From assembly GCA_029204045.2 (NCBI GenBank), contig CM055076.1:13937902-14001901 (forward strand): DNA of 64,000 bases, given 5' to 3'. Source of the DNA: Tillandsia leiboldiana. Taxonomy: Eukaryota; Streptophyta; Magnoliopsida; Poales; Bromeliaceae. Position 1 is the first letter of the stretch, and each line of letters opens with the position of its first letter. The notes under the pieces are model-generated. The model made no database searches and was not told the origin of the DNA. It was given only the letters and a program-made list of their open reading frames with translations. The position numbers and the translations under genes were made by a program. Below are positions 1 through 10,235 of the stretch, one piece after another.

Positions 1-113
1 CTATAGTACTTTTCTTGCAGGTAGGACGCTTTGCCTATGCGGGTTTGGCATAGGTGGCGGATCTGTTGGCGAGCCCGGGTCGCAGTTTCGACCCCGGGGC
101 GTGACAATATTCA
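1..113 (+). mobile_element. 3' end of a long LTR (48.3-55.8 kb family)
   Basis: The segment ends in GGGGCGTGACA and is the reverse complement of the LTR terminus that begins TGTCACGCCCC at 48290 and 49411. It is also near-identical to 31636-31746. TATA boxes in fuller copies put the sense strand of this family on the strand ending GGCGTGACA, so this copy is plus-sense and extends left out of the window. The next bases (ATATT) would be its target duplication, whose partner is outside the window. Confidence 0.75.
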
Positions 114-1096
114 TGTTAAATATTATTGAGGACTTGCAATATTTGGATATCCATGATAATGAATAGTAAAAGCTTACCTAAGGGAATTTACCCTATGTGA
201 TTGTTAGCATGCATGTTTAATTGTACAATATCTAGCATTGAGATGGAAGCTTGAGGAATGGTCTAGACCATGTAGATTGACATACTATAGTAGTGATCTT
301 TTAGCATGCCATGTTGCACATAGTCTTTTATGATATGATTACTCGTTGGGGTAGGATGCTATATCTATGTGCGGGTATCATTCTGATGATTTTGATGGAC
401 CATGGATTATGGACGGGTATAACGGATTAGCGGATTTGGCAGGTGGTGCTACTAGTTGTTTTATTACCTTTTATCTTCCTTGAGGACATTTGCATGCTTG
501 TATGGACATCTAGATAGGCCATCATTTATTGCTACACTATCACGTTGAAATCTGACTTAGGAGAAACCATGTTAGTTCTTTCTCCTTTCTTTCTAGATTC
601 TAGATTCTTGTTGCTCGAGTTTGAGCAGGGGCTTGGGATAGTGTAGTCGAGACTTCGAGTCTGGGGTAGGTTGGGTTTGTTTGTGGATTGTGGGTATTGT
701 GGCGACCGCGGATATAGGGCGGTTGGTCAAGTGTCGGTTGTACTTGATTGTAGATGGCAGGATAGTGCGGCAACCGCGGTTATTGGGCGGTTGACCGGAG
801 GTCGATTATGGGTTTATGGTTTGTGGGGCAGTACGACAACCGCGAATACTGGGCGGTTGACCGGATATTTACTTATACATCAGATTGGGTATCAGGTTCC
901 TCTAGTGGACGGAGTTTCCCACTTTTTGAGTACTATTGCATCTGATTGAGGACCGGGGTTTTCTTTAGTGGATGGGCTTTCCCACTTTGATCAGAGTCGT
1001 GATCCAGTCCTGCTGTTTTATGATACTTATGTTACTGGTTGCTGAGATACTTTACTCGTGTGGGTCGCTCTCCTCGAGTGCCACTCCGGAGTGTGT
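114..1096 (+). mobile_element. Remnant of a long LTR hosting the copia insertion
   Basis: No protein is recognisable. The right end (about 1045-1096, with GAGTGCCACTCCGGAG) matches the reverse complement of the U5-side part of the long LTR family near 49160-49195. It is probably continuous with 25772-25791 and 30554-31746, which lie on the other side of the copia and solo-LTR insertions. Inferred from scattered homology; the join was not aligned. Confidence 0.45.
690..880. repeat. Three tandem copies of a ~67-bp repeat
   Basis: The core ACCGCG...GGGCGGTTG recurs at about 704, 772 and 838. The units are diverged. The array lies inside the LTR remnant and the open frame across it is probably incidental. 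Confidence 0.6.
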
Positions 1097-2396
1097 TGTT
1101 GGGTTATATCTAATAAGGATCTAAATAGAGGAAAAAAACACCTAGAGGGGGGTGAATAGGTGTAAACGATAAACACTCAAAAATCTTTGCGTAATAAAAC
1201 CCAATGCGGAAAAATAAATAACACGCAGAGATTTTACGTGGAAAACTCCATCACAGGAGTAAAAAATCACGGGACCGATCACACGGTGAAATCCACTAGA
1301 ATTATAACACGTACAAAGGTGATATAACGTACTCACACACGATTCAACCTTTTTCCATACGCTCCTAGTAGATCTTCTCCGCTCGCTCCGCAACGCGCCA
1401 CGAATCCACGATGTGAGTCCAACGCCGAATCCACGGCGTCCAACGCCGAATCCATGACGTCTGACCGAATCCACGGTCTCCACCAAGTAGTAAGTCTCGA
1501 TCACACGAACGTACCTCGCTCCGAATCCACGAGAGCGGTAGCACCTTGAATCCACAAGGCCACGCGAATCCACGCGCCGATTTTAGGAAAAATCGTTGTT
1601 TTGTTGGTGGTGATGATCCGCCGAATACTTAGATCAAAGATAGATCGGAAATCCCATCTAAGTATTCATTAATTTGATTCTACTCAAAATCTGAGTATGA
1701 AAACCTAGAATCAAATTAATTAATATAGATGAAGAAACATAGAATTAAATCTAGTTATTTCCTTTCTTCTCCATATGTGGATCTATAAGTTTTTCATCCG
1801 TTTATTTTCCTCGTTCATTTATGGAGATAAAAAACTTATTGTGGATTACCCTAAAAGAAAGAATTAGGGTTTACTTATAGGTTAGAAACCATTGGAAGAG
1901 GATAAGAATAAAAAACTAACCTTATATGAAAATTTTCGGGTCGACAGTCCGGACTGGAATTAGTGCGATCCGGACTGTCGTCATTAAACAGAGTTTTTCC
2001 AGAAAGACCACATTCGGGGTCCGGACTGAAATCCACGGTCCGGACTGTTCATGCAGTTTCAGCAAAATCCACGTTCGGGGTCCGGACTGAACAAGATGTG
2101 TTCCGGACTGGATTTGCGCATGAACTAACCTATGTTCGGGCTCCGGACTGTAGTACTCTGATCCGGATCCTGAACATATAACATGTCCAGTTTTTGATTT
2201 TTATGCGATTAAAAACCTATCCAAGTGTTTCTACATTATAAGAAGTATTCGGATCACCAAGATTGTTTAGTTAAACTTACCTGATACTTTTGAATTCTTT
2301 TTTCTTGAGATTGAGGTATATGATCGAAGCTTCTTCATCTTCAATCTTCAAGACTTAAACGCTTTCACGAAATACGCCAAAACAAAATCCTTAACA
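1097..2396 (-). repeat. 3' LTR of the copia element (copy 1)
   Basis: The 1300-bp repeat runs TGTTAAGG... to ...CCCAACA on the minus strand and matches 11773-13055, 13862-15124, 24474-25771 and, more distantly, 43062-44432. From the 2396 side it contains a U3 with a TCCGGA array, a TATA-like box at 1874-1880, and an R/U5 part rich in CGAATCCACG repeats (about 1385-1580). Confidence 0.95.
1874..2180 (-). promoter_or_regulatory. LTR U3 promoter: TCCGGA array plus TATA box
   Basis: About eight copies of the palindromic core TCCGGA, mostly as TCCGGACTG or its complement, lie between about 1945 and 2175. A CTATAAG box follows downstream on the minus strand at 1874-1880. Array followed by TATA is the expected U3 promoter layout for a minus-strand element. 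Which factor binds the array is unknown. Confidence 0.6.
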
Positions 2397-2413
2397 ATCT
2401 CCCCCTTTGGCGG
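2397..2413 (-). other. Polypurine tract beside the 3' LTR
   Basis: On the minus strand CCGCCAAAGGGGGAGAT runs directly into the LTR start TGTTAAGG. This is the canonical position of the plus-strand primer. Similar tracts occur at 2931-2940 and 5727-5735, as in SIRE-type elements that repeat this motif. Confidence 0.85.
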
Positions 2414-3094
2414 TTTCGTGACAAAACATAGATCCACTTAAGAAAATTCAAAAAGATATTTTTGTTGCTGTCACCATACAACAAAAATTTACATTTGAGA
2501 TCCAAATAAACTAAATACATGAGATAAACTCCTAAAACAAACTCTAGACTTAGACGTTTGTACTCTCTGCAAAAAGAAGTAATTCTTGACAAGAGAAATC
2601 GTTAGATACCTCAAGAATTTGACATTCAAAAAACCAACCAGAGAGATAGAGTTTATACTCACCATGACATTTATAAAATCAGATATGTATTAAAATACCA
2701 ATCAGAGATAGACATATCTTCTAAGCAATAAAATCCAAATGTCATAAGTTTGTTAGTAATCAAACAACTTGTTAGTAATAATACATGCCCAAATAGTTAG
2801 TCAAATAGTTAGTCGAGGCATGCATTCATTCACAATACAAAACCAAAAGTTGTTGTATACTTACCTTCCAGGTTTCATTCCAAAGTTCTAAGTTCTCACA
2901 GAGATCATTGTTTTAACCAGTTCAAATCTCTCTCCCCCTTTTTGTCACTAAACTGAGCCATAATTACAAAAAAAAAAAGAAAGGGAGTCATAAGTTCAAA
3001 ATGAAAAAGTAATGTGAGAACTAAAATGAAAAACCTGCAAAACAACAAAAACAAAAAGTTGTCAGAACAACAAAAAGAATATCATTCAGAATCT

Positions 3095-4465
3095 TCAGAA
3101 CTGGTACAGCCGAGTTTTTGAAAAAAAAAAATTCAATATCTTGTTCATAGACATCTGTTTCTTCTTTAGATCTCCTATGTCGGCTTTCATCGCAACGAAC
3201 TCGTTAGACAATCGTTCTTGTTCTGAAGAAAGCCGTTGTTGCTCCCGGTAAATAGAGGTAACAGAGGCATCATCCTCTGATGTTGAAGCTGGTGCTGGTG
3301 GTGCTGAAGCTGTTGCTGCTGTTTTTGCTGCTGCTGTTGATGTTGAGGGTCTCTTTCCGCGAGGAGGTGTTGGAGGCTCATGCTGTCTTTGTGAGAGGGA
3401 CTTCACAATAGTTGTGTCGTTGATAGTTCCCAAGCTATGCATGTATGCCGACGATGAAATATCGACTTTAAATTTCTTCAAAATTCGCATAATGATGATT
3501 GGGAAGGGAAGTCGCTCTGTAGGATGGGCATGTTCCACATACCTTGCCATCCTCGACCAGATGAGATAGGGAATGTTGAAATTAGATCTCATGGCTGCTG
3601 TGGGGTTTCCAAGAAGGTAAAGAAACAACATCCTATCCCATCTCAGAACTTTTGTTTGCATGTTTGGCAAAATGTTGTAGCAAACTATAAAGTTCAGAAA
3701 TTTATACTCAGGTCGAAGTTCTTTAGAAAGAATTGAGTTCCCCGTCGACTAAGTATCTGGGAGACATATCCCATTAACAACCACTCTCTAGGTGGTGTTG
3801 CTAAAAACATGACCCTTTAGGTAATGAGCTCCATCAACCTGGGCCTTCATTCCTAACACCTCACCAATCAACTGAGGTGTGACCTTGATCTTAACATTCC
3901 AAACCATTGTCACAAATTCTCTTGGTCCGTCGTCAAGATCAACCAACTTTGACAAATTCTGATAAAACATTCGGATAAGATGAAGACAATATCCAAGATT
4001 GTCCGGGAAATTGCAAATGGGTGCAAGTCCCATTTGATCAAATAGAGTCCCAAAAAGTGCAGAGCGCTCCTTGAGAGCTTTGACATTTACATGTCTTTCG
4101 CCAATGCATTCTCTATTCTCGAAATCCTTGATTCTCTTAGAACTGATAAAGTCTTGTGGATGAGGCTTGCTTGCAAGTGGCTCTTCAATAGATATACCTT
4201 GAGCACTCCCTCTTTTCCGGGCAACGCTCTTTCTCTTTGTCTTAGCTGGACTTGGTTCCATTGGGGCTTTCCCATTCTCAGCAGCGGTAGGCGGAGTCTT
4301 TACCTTTGAAGAAGCTGCAGGGGCTTTCCCCTTTGAGGCAGTAGCTGCAGTGCCTTCCACCAAAAGCTCATCCCAGTCAATGGATTCAGTCTCAGATTCC
4401 GTCTTGGAATCATCCCGAGTTTTCTTAGCCCTTTTAGATTTGTTCGTTGCTCTTGTATGTACCAT
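3095..4465 (-). pseudogene. Third ORF of the copia element: plant-transposon-domain protein with coiled coil
   Basis: This ORF sits between pol and the 3' LTR, where SIRE elements carry an env-like gene. I place the start at the ATG of MVHTRA (4463-4465), in the strong context GCCATGG. The longer frame from a TTG at 4540 adds a hydrophobic stretch that I do not trust. Order: a basic/acidic low-complexity N-terminus; a globular middle containing GTLFDQMGLAPICN, RMFYQNLSKLV and VTPQLIGEVLGM; then a Ser/Pro/Ala-rich linker and a C-terminal Gln/Glu-rich coiled coil (QERLSNEFVAMKADIGDLKK). The middle resembles the 'putative plant transposon protein' (Transposase_32-type) domain as I remember it. 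A TAG at 3788-3790 interrupts the frame where the post-gap copy reads TGG, and the frame shifts around 3670-3750. Function unknown. Confidence 0.7.
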
Positions 4466-5029
4466 GGCAACAAGAAGAACAATTATCCATGAAAACACCA
4501 TCGTTGCAAGTGCATAAGAAATTGAGAAACCTGCGAGCAAGAACTCAAGAACACGAAAAAATTGTTTATTTTCAAAAAATTGAAAAATTGTACCTAAACA
4601 ATCATTATCATGTAGAGAGACTAGGAATCAAATTAGTTTTGCAAAAAGAATTTTAAAAATAAATCAATCCCATGATTTTCAAAAATTCTCATTATATGCC
4701 CTAAAACCGAATTTTCAGAAATTGAAGCCTAAAAATCCGTTAATCAAGAGAATACCAAGCATATAAACAAAACTAATCTACTCAGAGTTCTTATTTCAAA
4801 AGAAGTTTGACCAAAAACTAATCAAAAACAAAAAAGTTACAAGATTTCCATGCACGTTTTGAGAAAGTTGAGAAAAACTGTGAAAAACCAATGTTTTGAT
4901 CATAAAAACTTACTTGAATTCGAAGAACTTGAGAAAGAAAGGCTCCAAATCAGTTGTTTTCTAGTGAGAGAAACTCAGGAGACTCGAAAACAAAAGTTTG
5001 TTGTAAAAAGAAATCAAAACCCTTTTGTT

Positions 5030-5150
5030 TCTTATAAAACCGTAGCCGCGGTCCGGAACGGATCAAGAATCCAGTCCGAATCGGCTACCCGCAGAGAATT
5101 CTGCGTTCGGGATTGGGAACAGGAATTCCAGTCCGGATCGGCTCCAACTT
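5030..5150 (-). promoter_or_regulatory. Internal LTR-like promoter upstream of ORF3
   Basis: On the minus strand a cluster of TCCGGA and GTTCGGGA-type motifs (about 5041-5150) is followed by TTTTATAAG at about 5033-5041. This is the same order as the LTR U3. It lies ~570 bp upstream of the ORF3 ATG. A donor-like GTAAGT (4908-4913) and an acceptor-like GCAG before 4530 could bound a leader intron. Inferred promoter; no transcript evidence. Confidence 0.5.
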
Positions 5151-6069
5151 TTTCTTCAGAAAAATTTAGAAAAATTTCAGAAAATCCAGAAAAAGTATGT
5201 AAGCACTTTTGCATGTCAACTTTAAACAAAAGTCATCGTTTCATATCAAGAGAAATAGATTATGCTAAATCTATCAATAATATTCAAGTAATGAAACGAA
5301 AATTTATAAAAATTAAATCCTTTAAAGTTGAACAAGTTCAATGACATCTATCACGATCTTATGAGTAATGCCTTTATCAAATCATCAATATAGTAAAGAA
5401 AATGAAGTACCAAGATCGATAGATGTTTGAAATCCCAAATAAGTTAGATAATATATCTAATCAATTTATTGTAAGGAGTGGCTCTTTGAGCATCTTTCAA
5501 TAAAATCCCCACCTTATACCAACCTTGGAATTTGACAGAGTCAAGTATTCCAAAAAACATTTTATCTTATCAACTTGAAAAACCATGCTTGGTATACATG
5601 TGGTAGCTGCACACAGTACTCGGACGACCGAGGTGGTAGCTCTTTCCTCCATGTGGTGGTAGTTTTCACACTCCTCATTGGGATGTAACTCTTTCCACAT
5701 CTTTTGAGCATAAATATTTTAATAAACTCCCCCTCAATTGGCTATCAATTATCTAAGATATGAGGTATTCAACCAAAGATTGATCTCGAGTTTCATACTT
5801 AACTCAATTTTCAAATATGATAAAAACTATACCAAGAGATCACATGAGAGAGAAATTGACTTTGATCAATTAAAGATGACTTAATTGACATAGATGATCA
5901 TTGCATCAAATGAATTATTATGATATCCAGAGCATAATAAATTTCTAAATATATGAAAGGATGCAAGTAAAGTCAATTTCACATGCTCAATTAATGTTCT
6001 ATGTACAAACATAGATAAAGAACAAAAACACAAAACAAAACCTAACCTAAGCAATAATTTCAAAAAGTG
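5151..6069 (-). other. Spacer between RNase H and ORF3 promoter
   Basis: AT-rich, with no credible coding frame. It contains a purine tract (GAGGGGGAG on the minus strand, 5727-5735) resembling the polypurine tract, and short inverted AGATTGAT-like motifs. Probably untranslated element sequence. Confidence 0.5.
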
Positions 6070-7748
6070 TTATTTCAAAGAAAGCATTCCAATTGCTTTA
6101 CGTAAATGAATAAACCGTTTTTTATCCAAAGGTTTTGTTAAAATGTCAGCTAATTGATCTTCAGTTGAAATATAGGAAATTTGAAGAATATTTGATTCAA
6201 CTAGCTCTCTTAGAAAATGATATCTAAGTTCAATGTGTTTTGTTCTCGAGTGCAACACAGGATTTTTAGAAATATTTATAGCACTTGTGTTGTCACAAAG
6301 AATAGTTACCGAAGTTGCTGAAATTCGGAAGTCGCTCAGCACGCTTTTCATCCAAATGAGTTGAGTTGAACAACTACCCGCTGAAATATATTCTGCTTCG
6401 GCAGTCGAGAGTGTAATGTAGTTTTGCTTTTTACTATGCCATGCAACAAGACAATGGCCAAGATAAAAATATGCACCACTCGTACTCTTCCGATCATCCA
6501 CTGATCCTGCCCAATCGGCATCTGAATATCCTATTATGTCAAGAGTTGTTCCCATAGGATACCAAATTCCGAAATTCAGTGTTCCTTTGACGTACCGAAC
6601 GATCATTTTCACCGCTTTTAGGTGAACCTCCTTTGGTGCTGATTGATATCTTGCGCAGATCCCAACACTAAAGGATATATCCGGGCGACTAGCCGTGAGG
6701 TAGAGTAGACTTCCAATCATGCTGCGATAAAGCTTCTCGTCTACACTTTTACTAAGAGATTCACTTCCTAATCCCTTATTGCTAGTTCCCATTGGAGTTG
6801 GAAAATCTTTAGAGTTTTCTAAATCGAATTTCTTCACCAACTCCCTTGCATACTTGGATTGGCACAATGGATGCCTTCTTCATTTTGTTTCACTTGCAAT
6901 CCAAGAAAATATGTTAGTTCCCCCATCATAGACATCTCAAATTCGCTTTTCATGGTTTCAGCGAATTTAGAAGCATCATTGTCTCTAGTTGCACCAAATA
7001 TAATGTCATCGACATAGATTTGTGCCACAATGAAGTTATCCTGATAATACTTCACAAAGAGAGTCCGATCTGCTCCCCCTCGAGTATAGCCCTTTTCCAA
7101 AAGGTGCTTTGTCAACATTTCGTACCATGCTCGCGGTGCTTGTTTTAGACCGTAAAGAGCCTTTTTCAAACGAAAAACATGGTTAGGTAGTTTATGGTCA
7201 ATGAAACCTTTCGGTTGAGCCACATAAACTTCCTCGTTCAAAAATCCATTTAAAAACGCGCTCTTAACGTCCATTTGAAAGAGTTTGGTTTTAAAATGAT
7301 AAGCAATTGCGAACAAAATACGAATCGACTAGAGTCGAGCAACTGGGGCGAACGTCTCATCAAAGTCTATACCTTCTATTTGTGAATAGCCCTGAGCAAC
7401 TAGGCGTGCTTTGTTCCTGATAATGGTACCATCCTCATTTTTCTTGTTCTTGAAAATCTATTTAGTACCAATCACGTTGTGTTGCTTCGGTGGCTTCGTT
7501 AGTTCCCAGACTTTGTTTCTTTCGAACTGATGGAGCTCTTCCTGCATTGCTTCAATCTAGTAGTCATCCTGAAGAGCTTCATCGACGTTCTTTGGTTCTA
7601 CCATGGAGACGTAACATGCGACTCCACAAACCAACTGTCTCCGAGTCCTGACTCCTTCTTGTGGGTGTCCAATAATGTTTGATTCCGGATGATCCTTGGA
7701 GATACGTAGCGTTTGAGGTAACGGAGTACTCGGAGGTACATATGATGA
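6070..7748 (-). pseudogene. copia reverse transcriptase and RNase H (decayed)
   Basis: The minus-strand frame encodes the RT palm (FQMDVKSAFLNG, YGLKQAPRAWYE, IYVDDIIFG) followed by copia RNase H (YSDADWAGSVDDRKSTSG, STAEAEYISA, DNTSAI) and the usual tail TKHIELRYHFLRE. It would copy element RNA in cytoplasmic particles. In-frame stops lie at 7329-7331, 7458-7460, 7557-7559 and 7749-7751; two of these replace the Trp of otherwise standard motifs by G-to-A. One A is missing near 6865 relative to the post-gap copy, splitting RT from RNase H here. That difference is probably a sequencing error, whereas the stops are shared by both copies. Confidence 0.9.
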
Positions 7749-8700
7749 TTACTGCATATCAGATAAACTAGAAGAACCATTAGATACATCAACTTTATCG
7801 AAAGAATTATTATGAGAAGATGCATTTACAGGAGTATCATCATCTAGAGACATATCAGGGGTAGATTTATCAGATGCAAAGTGAAAAGCTTCATCTACTT
7901 TAATATTAATAGATTCTACCATCGTTTTAGATTCCAGGTTAAATACCCGATATGCTCTACTATTTGTAGAATAACCCATGAAAATCCCTTCGTCACTTCG
8001 AGAGTCGAATTTATGAAGATTTTCGCGATCACGCAAAATATAACAGCGACTCCCAAAGATACGAAAATATTTGATATTCGGTTTTCTACAAAACCATAGC
8101 TCATATGGTGTATTTAAAGTTCCCGGGCGCAAATACACTCGATTAATTACATAGACGACGGTGTTCACAGCTTCAGCCCAAAAATGTAACGGTAAATTCC
8201 GGCTGTGAAGCATAACACGCGCCATCTCTTGAACAACCCTGTTTTTGCGCTCGACTACACCATTCTGTTGAGGTGTATAGGGTGCTGAGAATTCATGTTT
8301 TATGCCGTTAGAAGTGCAAAAATCAACGAATTTAGAATTTATGAATTCTCCACCTCTATCACTTCAAACACGAACGATCTTTTCATTTCTTTCAATCATA
8401 ATACATTGACAAACCTCATGAAAAGAGTCGAAAGTATCTGCTTTCTCTTTTAAAAATGTTACCCATGAATATCCAGAGAAATCATCAACCAAAAGAAAAA
8501 TATACCATTTACCTCCCAAGGATGGTTGACGAGTCGGCCCCATTAAGTCCATGTGCAGTAATTCTAAGGGCCGGTTGGTACCAACGTGGTTCAAGTTCTT
8601 GTGTGCAGCCCTTGATTGTTTTCCCTTTTGACAATCTCCACACAAAATGTTTTCTTTAAAAGAAAGTTTAGGAACCCCCTTAACCACGTCTTTGTTTGAA
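7749..8700 (-). pseudogene. copia integrase (decayed)
   Basis: The zinc-binding N-terminus ends in CGDCQKGKQ. The catalytic core shows HMDLMGPT and LLVDDFSGYSWV, then SDRGGEF and NGVVERKN reading across a stop, and the C-terminal part has YELWFCRKPNIKYFRIFGS. A TGA at 8364-8366 stands where the family has Arg just before SDRGGEF, explained by CGA to TGA. The same stop is in the post-gap copy (21043-21045), so it is a true mutation of the element. Confidence 0.88.
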
Positions 8701-9660
8701 ATCCTTGCTAGTTCTTTAAAATTTATGTGACCTAGTCTTTAATGTCAAAGAGTTTCATTATCCAAAGAAACTAGGTTACACTTTTCAGAAATTTTGTTTG
8801 GAACGACATAGCAATTATTTTCATATCTAACCCCTTTCAAAAAGAACAAATGGTTCTTATCAGTTACAATACATTCTACTGAAGAAAAATTAACTGAAAA
8901 ACAATTATCAAAAAGTTGACTTATGCTAATGAGGTTAGTGTTAAGGCCTTCAACAAATAAAACATTGTTCAAAACCGGGCCTTCTGGAATAGCAATTGTT
9001 CCCTTTCCAACAATTTTAGAAGAACGACCGTCTCCGAAAACTACAAGTCCTCCGGAGATTTTCTCTAAAGTTTGAAAACTGTTTTTGTCACCGGTCATGT
9101 GACGGGAACATCCGCTATCCAGATACCAAGACGAATTGTCATAAGCATGCAAAGAAGTATGAATGACAAGACAAGAGAAGATTTCACCTTTGCGCACCCA
9201 AACCTTTTTGGACTGCGTTGGCAATGAATGTGAAGTTATTCTCCTTGGTGAAACCATCTTGTTTGATTGATCGCTTGACATCGTCTTGTTAGGTGAACTA
9301 CCAACGCTCTTTTCCTTTGAAAAATTTTCTTTTGATTTCCGGGGAATCACCTTTTTGGTAGTTGTTGCAAGAGGTGCTTGATTTGCTTGTTTTGCTCCAA
9401 TCTTGCAATCTCTTCTTATGTGCCCTGCAAAACCACAACGAAAACATACATTTGAACTTGACGAACCCGAAGTAGGTGAGGTAGGGTTGTTGTCGTTGAT
9501 TGCAGTGAATTCCGTCGCCGGAGGAGGAGATACCGACTGGGGCACAAAAACTGTTCCACTCGAACTAGGGTTGTCTCCAGTTCGACTGTATCCAAGGCCG
9601 AAACGGTTTGTTTGACCAAGACCAAGCATCTTATCCAACTTGCTCATTCCCGAAGAAAAT
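8700..9660 (-). pseudogene. copia zinc knuckle, protease and pre-integrase domain
   Basis: From right to left: a CCHC knuckle (CFRCGFAGHIRRDC), a basic linker, the aspartic protease active site WYLDSGCSRHMTG with FGDGRSSKIVGKG, and NVLFVEGLNTNLISISQL. The conserved WHRRLGH motif that starts the pre-integrase zinc region is broken by two stops near 8740-8750 (TGA where Trp is expected). The right edge is the Cassandra insertion at 9661, which cuts this frame from upstream gag. Confidence 0.88.
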
Positions 9661-10235
9661 TGTGACGCCCCACTTCCCAGGGGGTCACCCATCCTAGAAC
9701 TACTCTAGCTCTAGCACGCTTAACTCTCATGTTCCTCTTGGATCTTGCTACCATCCAAATGCTATAGCCGGGATAGAGATTTAGTCATATTATATCATTT
9801 ATATATAGGACTAATCCAAATTCCGGGGGTGTTACATTCTTCCCCGCTTTAAGCCCTGACGTCCACGTCAGGCTCAAGCACACTCACAAGCACCAGGCGA
9901 TGTGAGACTCGTCTCGCTAGCCTTAGCCGACCTTGTGAGGAGCTGCACTCCACTCACAACGGTCATTAGCCGGGGAGCCTCGCTCTACCCGCTAAATAAC
10001 CCTGGCTCAGCCGAGACTCATCTCACATTTCCGGCTGGTGAATGGCTCTAATACCAACTGTGACGCCCCACTTCCCAGGGGGTCACCCATCCTAGAACTA
10101 CTCTAGCTCTAGCACGCTTAACTCTCATGTTCCTCTTGGATCTTGCTACCATCCAAAATGCTATAGCCGGGTTAGAGATTTAGTCATATTATATCATTTA
10201 TATATAGGACTAATCCAAATTCCGGGGGTGTTACA
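9661..10235 (-). mobile_element. Cassandra-type TRIM nested in copia gag-pol
   Basis: A 575-bp miniature LTR element. Its LTRs are 9661-9836 and 10059-10235, starting TGTAACACCCCCGG and ending GGGGCGTCACA on the minus strand. The target duplication AAAAT is perfect (9656-9660 and 10236-10240). After the right LTR the minus strand has TTGGTATTAGAGCC, a variant tRNA-iMet primer binding site. Before the left LTR it has the purine tract GCGGGGAAGAA. The LTRs carry 5S rRNA-like promoter sequence, the hallmark of Cassandra. No coding capacity. Confidence 0.93.
9672..9727 (-). promoter_or_regulatory. 5S rRNA-like internal promoter in Cassandra LTR
   Basis: Minus strand: AGTTAAGCGTGC (box A, 9714-9725), then an intermediate element, then GGATGGGTGACC (box C, 9683-9694) and CTGGGAAGT. 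This is the 3' half of a plant 5S rRNA gene, which supplies a pol III promoter. The same sequence recurs in the partner LTR (10070-10125) and in the post-gap copy. It is an LTR part, not a functional 5S gene, because the 5' half is missing. Confidence 0.88.

Noticed and set aside
671..949. Protein-coding gene of 92 codons
   Set aside because: It lies across a ~67-bp tandem repeat inside an LTR remnant and shows no motif.
4466..4540. Membrane-anchored envelope-like N-terminus for ORF3
   Set aside because: The hydrophobic stretch depends on a TTG start and lies upstream of an ATG in much better context; it may be part of a leader intron or its 3' end.
9672..9727. A 5S rRNA gene
   Set aside because: Only the 3' half of 5S is present and it lies within Cassandra LTRs; it is an element promoter.
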